From the NCBI GenBank assembly GCA_905234305.1, contig CAJOHT010000008.1, forward strand, positions 1-21,276: 21,276 bases of DNA, given 5' to 3'. The notes under the pieces are model-generated. The model was not told the origin of the DNA and made no database searches. It was given only the letters and a program-made list of their open reading frames with translations. Of this stretch, positions 21,032-21,276 are shown piece after piece. Position numbers and translations under genes: made by a program. How positions within the stretch are numbered: the first letter of the stretch is position 1; the number at the start of each line of letters is the position of its first letter. This stretch comes from an uncultured Ruminococcus sp. GTDB lineage: Bacteria > Bacillota > Clostridia > Oscillospirales > Acutalibacteraceae.

Positions 21032-21276
21032 GACCCGGACGACGACAACCGGGGCGACCGGCATTACTGGGGTGTCTGGCACAAGCAGGAGCCCTTTACG
21101 GCCTACCGGGAGCATTATATGCGATTCTGTTCGGAGTTCGGCTTCCAGTCCTTCCCCTGCCTTAAGACGATCAAAACCTTTACGAAAGAGGAGGACCGCA
21201 ATATCTTCTCTGAGGTCATGGAGAGCCATCAGAAGAACGGAGAGGCCAACGGAAAGATCCTTTACTATCTGTCCCA
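21032..21276 (+). CDS. GH2 beta-mannosidase, internal fragment
   Basis: Residues read 'DNRGDRHYWGVWH', 'PFTAYREHYMRFCSEFGFQS' and 'EDRNIFSEVMESHQKNGEAN', then 'GKILYYLS'. This is the region around the catalytic nucleophile (Glu in 'SEFGFQS') of family 2 beta-mannosidases, which release terminal beta-mannose from glycans. It has no start and runs off the window. It is in frame with the upstream phage gene, which is best seen as coincidence or a chimeric join. A natural fusion makes no functional sense, because the N-terminal ~450 residues of the mannosidase, including the acid/base Glu, are absent. Confidence 0.8.

Overview
The window is a composite of three kinds of sequence. From about 1 to 18,500 it is moderately AT-rich, all genes lie on the + strand, and the content suits a Gram-positive gut-type Clostridia (Oscillospiraceae/Ruminococcaceae-like). 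The grounds are strong Shine-Dalgarno sites, SipW-type signal peptides of the form (T/S)(Y/F)xWF, ER-type (Ser/His) signal peptidases and starch-binding-like surface modules. From about 18,500 to 21,030 the DNA is clearly GC-richer with different codon use and carries phage or plasmid genes (serine recombinase, HU-like protein, HTH protein). The last ~245 bases encode an internal piece of a GH2 beta-mannosidase. The two outer flanks are different genes, so the GC-rich block is not a simple insertion into one gene. An assembly chimera or multiple rearrangements is likely.

Layout. 1-479: the end of a BspA-like leucine-rich-repeat protein and a small phage-type protein. 643-17,609: a long co-directional surface-fibre locus from a promoter at ~643 to a strong terminator at 17,584-17,609. 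It encodes seven exported or membrane-anchored surface proteins (757, 2112, 3630, 10559, 11883, 13260, 15522). Five of them share a C-terminal signature, hydrophobic-x-hydrophobic-W-(L/I/F)-E-G-x-D-(P/A)-x-(C/S), and a sixth (13260) has a degenerate copy. Two SipW-like signal peptidases (4598 and 16816) presumably process them. Between the two halves sits a pair not expected in a pilus operon: a membrane-tethered McrB-type AAA+ ATPase (6413) and an 848-residue coiled-coil protein with a DUF2357-like front part (8009). The latter stops 3 nt before the next fibre subunit, so the pair is physically built into the fibre operon. I infer a role in assembly, positioning or surface-dependent defence; the sequence does not decide which.

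The first 6 kb of this operon is interrupted three times by the same kind of small element: a four-helix-bundle gene (S23/IVP/Avd-like) flanked by inverted arrays of a 7-bp tandem repeat. Each element uses a different heptamer (AGTTGAT, TAATAGG, GAATTGA), yet the architecture is the same: array, gene, reverse-complement array, inserted downstream of an operon gene's stop codon. One copy is intact, one has an in-frame stop, and one has two compensating frameshifts at A6 tracts. This is the most system-like unexplained signal in the window.

17,610-18,187 is non-coding: an inverted dispersed repeat, a promoter and a structured leader for a secreted protein (18188) that is cut off at the GC junction.
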